Of a stretch of DNA of 61,872 nucleotides, positions 61,648-61,872 are shown one piece after another (position 1 is the first letter of the stretch; the number at the start of each line of letters is the position of its first letter). The notes below the pieces were generated by a model. The model was not told the DNA's origin. It ran no database searches and saw nothing but the letters and a program-made list of their open reading frames with translations. The position numbers were made by a program, and so were the translations under genes. Source of the stretch: JAJFUG01 sp964473155 (GTDB lineage: Bacteria > Gemmatimonadota > Glassbacteria > GWA2-58-10); NCBI GenBank assembly GCA_964473155.1, contig CAYYNT010000020.1, positions 1-61,872 of the forward strand, written 5' to 3'.

Positions 61648-61816
61648 GCCCCCGTCGGCGCGTGATTAACGAATTGATCCTGTAGTGAGCCTTCGGGCAT
61701 CGTCCTGACTGTCAGAGATCCCTTTTGCAATTCAGGGGGTTGCATGGCGGATGGACGAAATTCCGAGGACGCTGCCGGGAATTCAGGTTTGTTAATTGCA
61801 TGCTGCGGGGTTTTTT
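61648..61816 (+). ncRNA. ssrS: Candidate 6S RNA
   Basis: The ~169-base region folds by eye into one long interrupted hairpin. Outer stem: 61650-61655 with 61805-61810, then 61662-61670 with 61791-61799 (nine pairs, two of them G-U). Next: CCTG (61679-61682) with CAGG (61784-61787). Inner GC-rich stem: 61696-61706 with 61766-61776 (ten pairs, one mismatch). A central mostly unpaired bubble follows (about 61707-61719 and 61738-61765), with a terminal CCCT/AGGG hairpin (61720-61737). Six Ts (61811-61816) follow the outer stem. Size, closing stem, central bubble, self-terminating 3' end and position after zapA all match 6S RNA, which binds sigma-70 RNA polymerase. No homology search was possible. 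Confidence 0.65.
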
Positions 61817-61872
61817 ATTTGGTAATTCCTAACCAAACCGGACCAGATTATATTGAAAGACCGGAATGGTTA
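61817..61872. other. Window end, non-coding
   Basis: AT-rich sequence with no start codon and ribosome site that I can support. It is probably the leader of the next gene. Confidence 0.4.

Overview
This window is about 62 kb of high-GC, densely packed bacterial housekeeping DNA. It holds some 60 protein genes, no tRNA or rRNA that I could see, and one strong small-RNA candidate. The organism should be a Gram-negative bacterium: it has an RND pump with a TolC-type outer-membrane channel, lipoproteins and a quinone-linked succinate dehydrogenase. The combination of BshB1-like bacillithiol biosynthesis, an RNase HII with an N-terminal extension, many TTG/GTG starts and several 'orphan' conserved proteins (DUF4416, DUF3788, small zinc ribbon) fits an uncultured lineage near the FCB (Fibrobacterota-Chlorobiota-Bacteroidota) or deltaproteobacterial groups better than a model organism. 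The phylum assignment is a guess.

Layout. (1) 1-9.6 kb, plus strand: end of an unknown gene, phoH, a 7TM-HD c-di-AMP phosphodiesterase (pgpH type), ybeY, two CorC/HlyC-like CBS membrane proteins, mgtE, recO and a small membrane-SH3 protein. A hairpin terminator at 9.63 kb separates this from the opposing cluster. (2) 9.7-26.3 kb, minus strand: a division and cell-wall (dcw) cluster read as mraZ-rsmH-ftsL-ftsI-(unknown membrane coiled-coil protein)-murF-murD-ftsW-murC-murB-ftsQ-ftsA-ftsZ, then DUF4416 and an M23 peptidase. murE, mraY and murG are absent from their usual slots, and the unknown protein sits where murE normally lies. The mraZ promoter overlaps three tandem 10-bp repeats that look like MraZ boxes. 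(3) 26.5-31.4 kb: an ECF sigma/anti-sigma pair, a bacillithiol-type deacetylase, a zinc-ribbon protein, a DUF3788 protein and a GAF/HD-GYP protein. (4) 31.5-40.1 kb, plus strand: rsmB, a PASTA protein, ffh, rpsP-rimM-trmD-rplS, rnhB and an exported, probably lipid-anchored, glutamate-racemase-like protein. (5) 40.2-46.8 kb: a 131-bp MITE-like element, then a TetR-controlled tripartite RND efflux operon. The tetR promoter carries a matching palindromic operator at its start site, and a second copy lies about 130 bp away. (6) 47-51.6 kb, minus strand: HAD hydrolase, ROK kinase, prephenate dehydratase and two unrecognised envelope proteins. (7) 51.8-55.3 kb, minus strand: succinate dehydrogenase in the order A-C-D-B. 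(8) 55.5-61.9 kb, plus strand: infC-rpmI-rplT with two interlocked promoters and a leader attenuator, then pheS-pheT, a ZapB-like coiled coil, zapA and a candidate 6S RNA.

Functional themes are peptidoglycan synthesis and division, translation and ribosome assembly, and envelope transport. The observations I rate highest are the exported MurI-like protein with both catalytic cysteines, the rearranged dcw cluster with its unknown membrane protein, the candidate 6S RNA, and the well-defined promoter/operator architectures of mraZ, tetR and infC.
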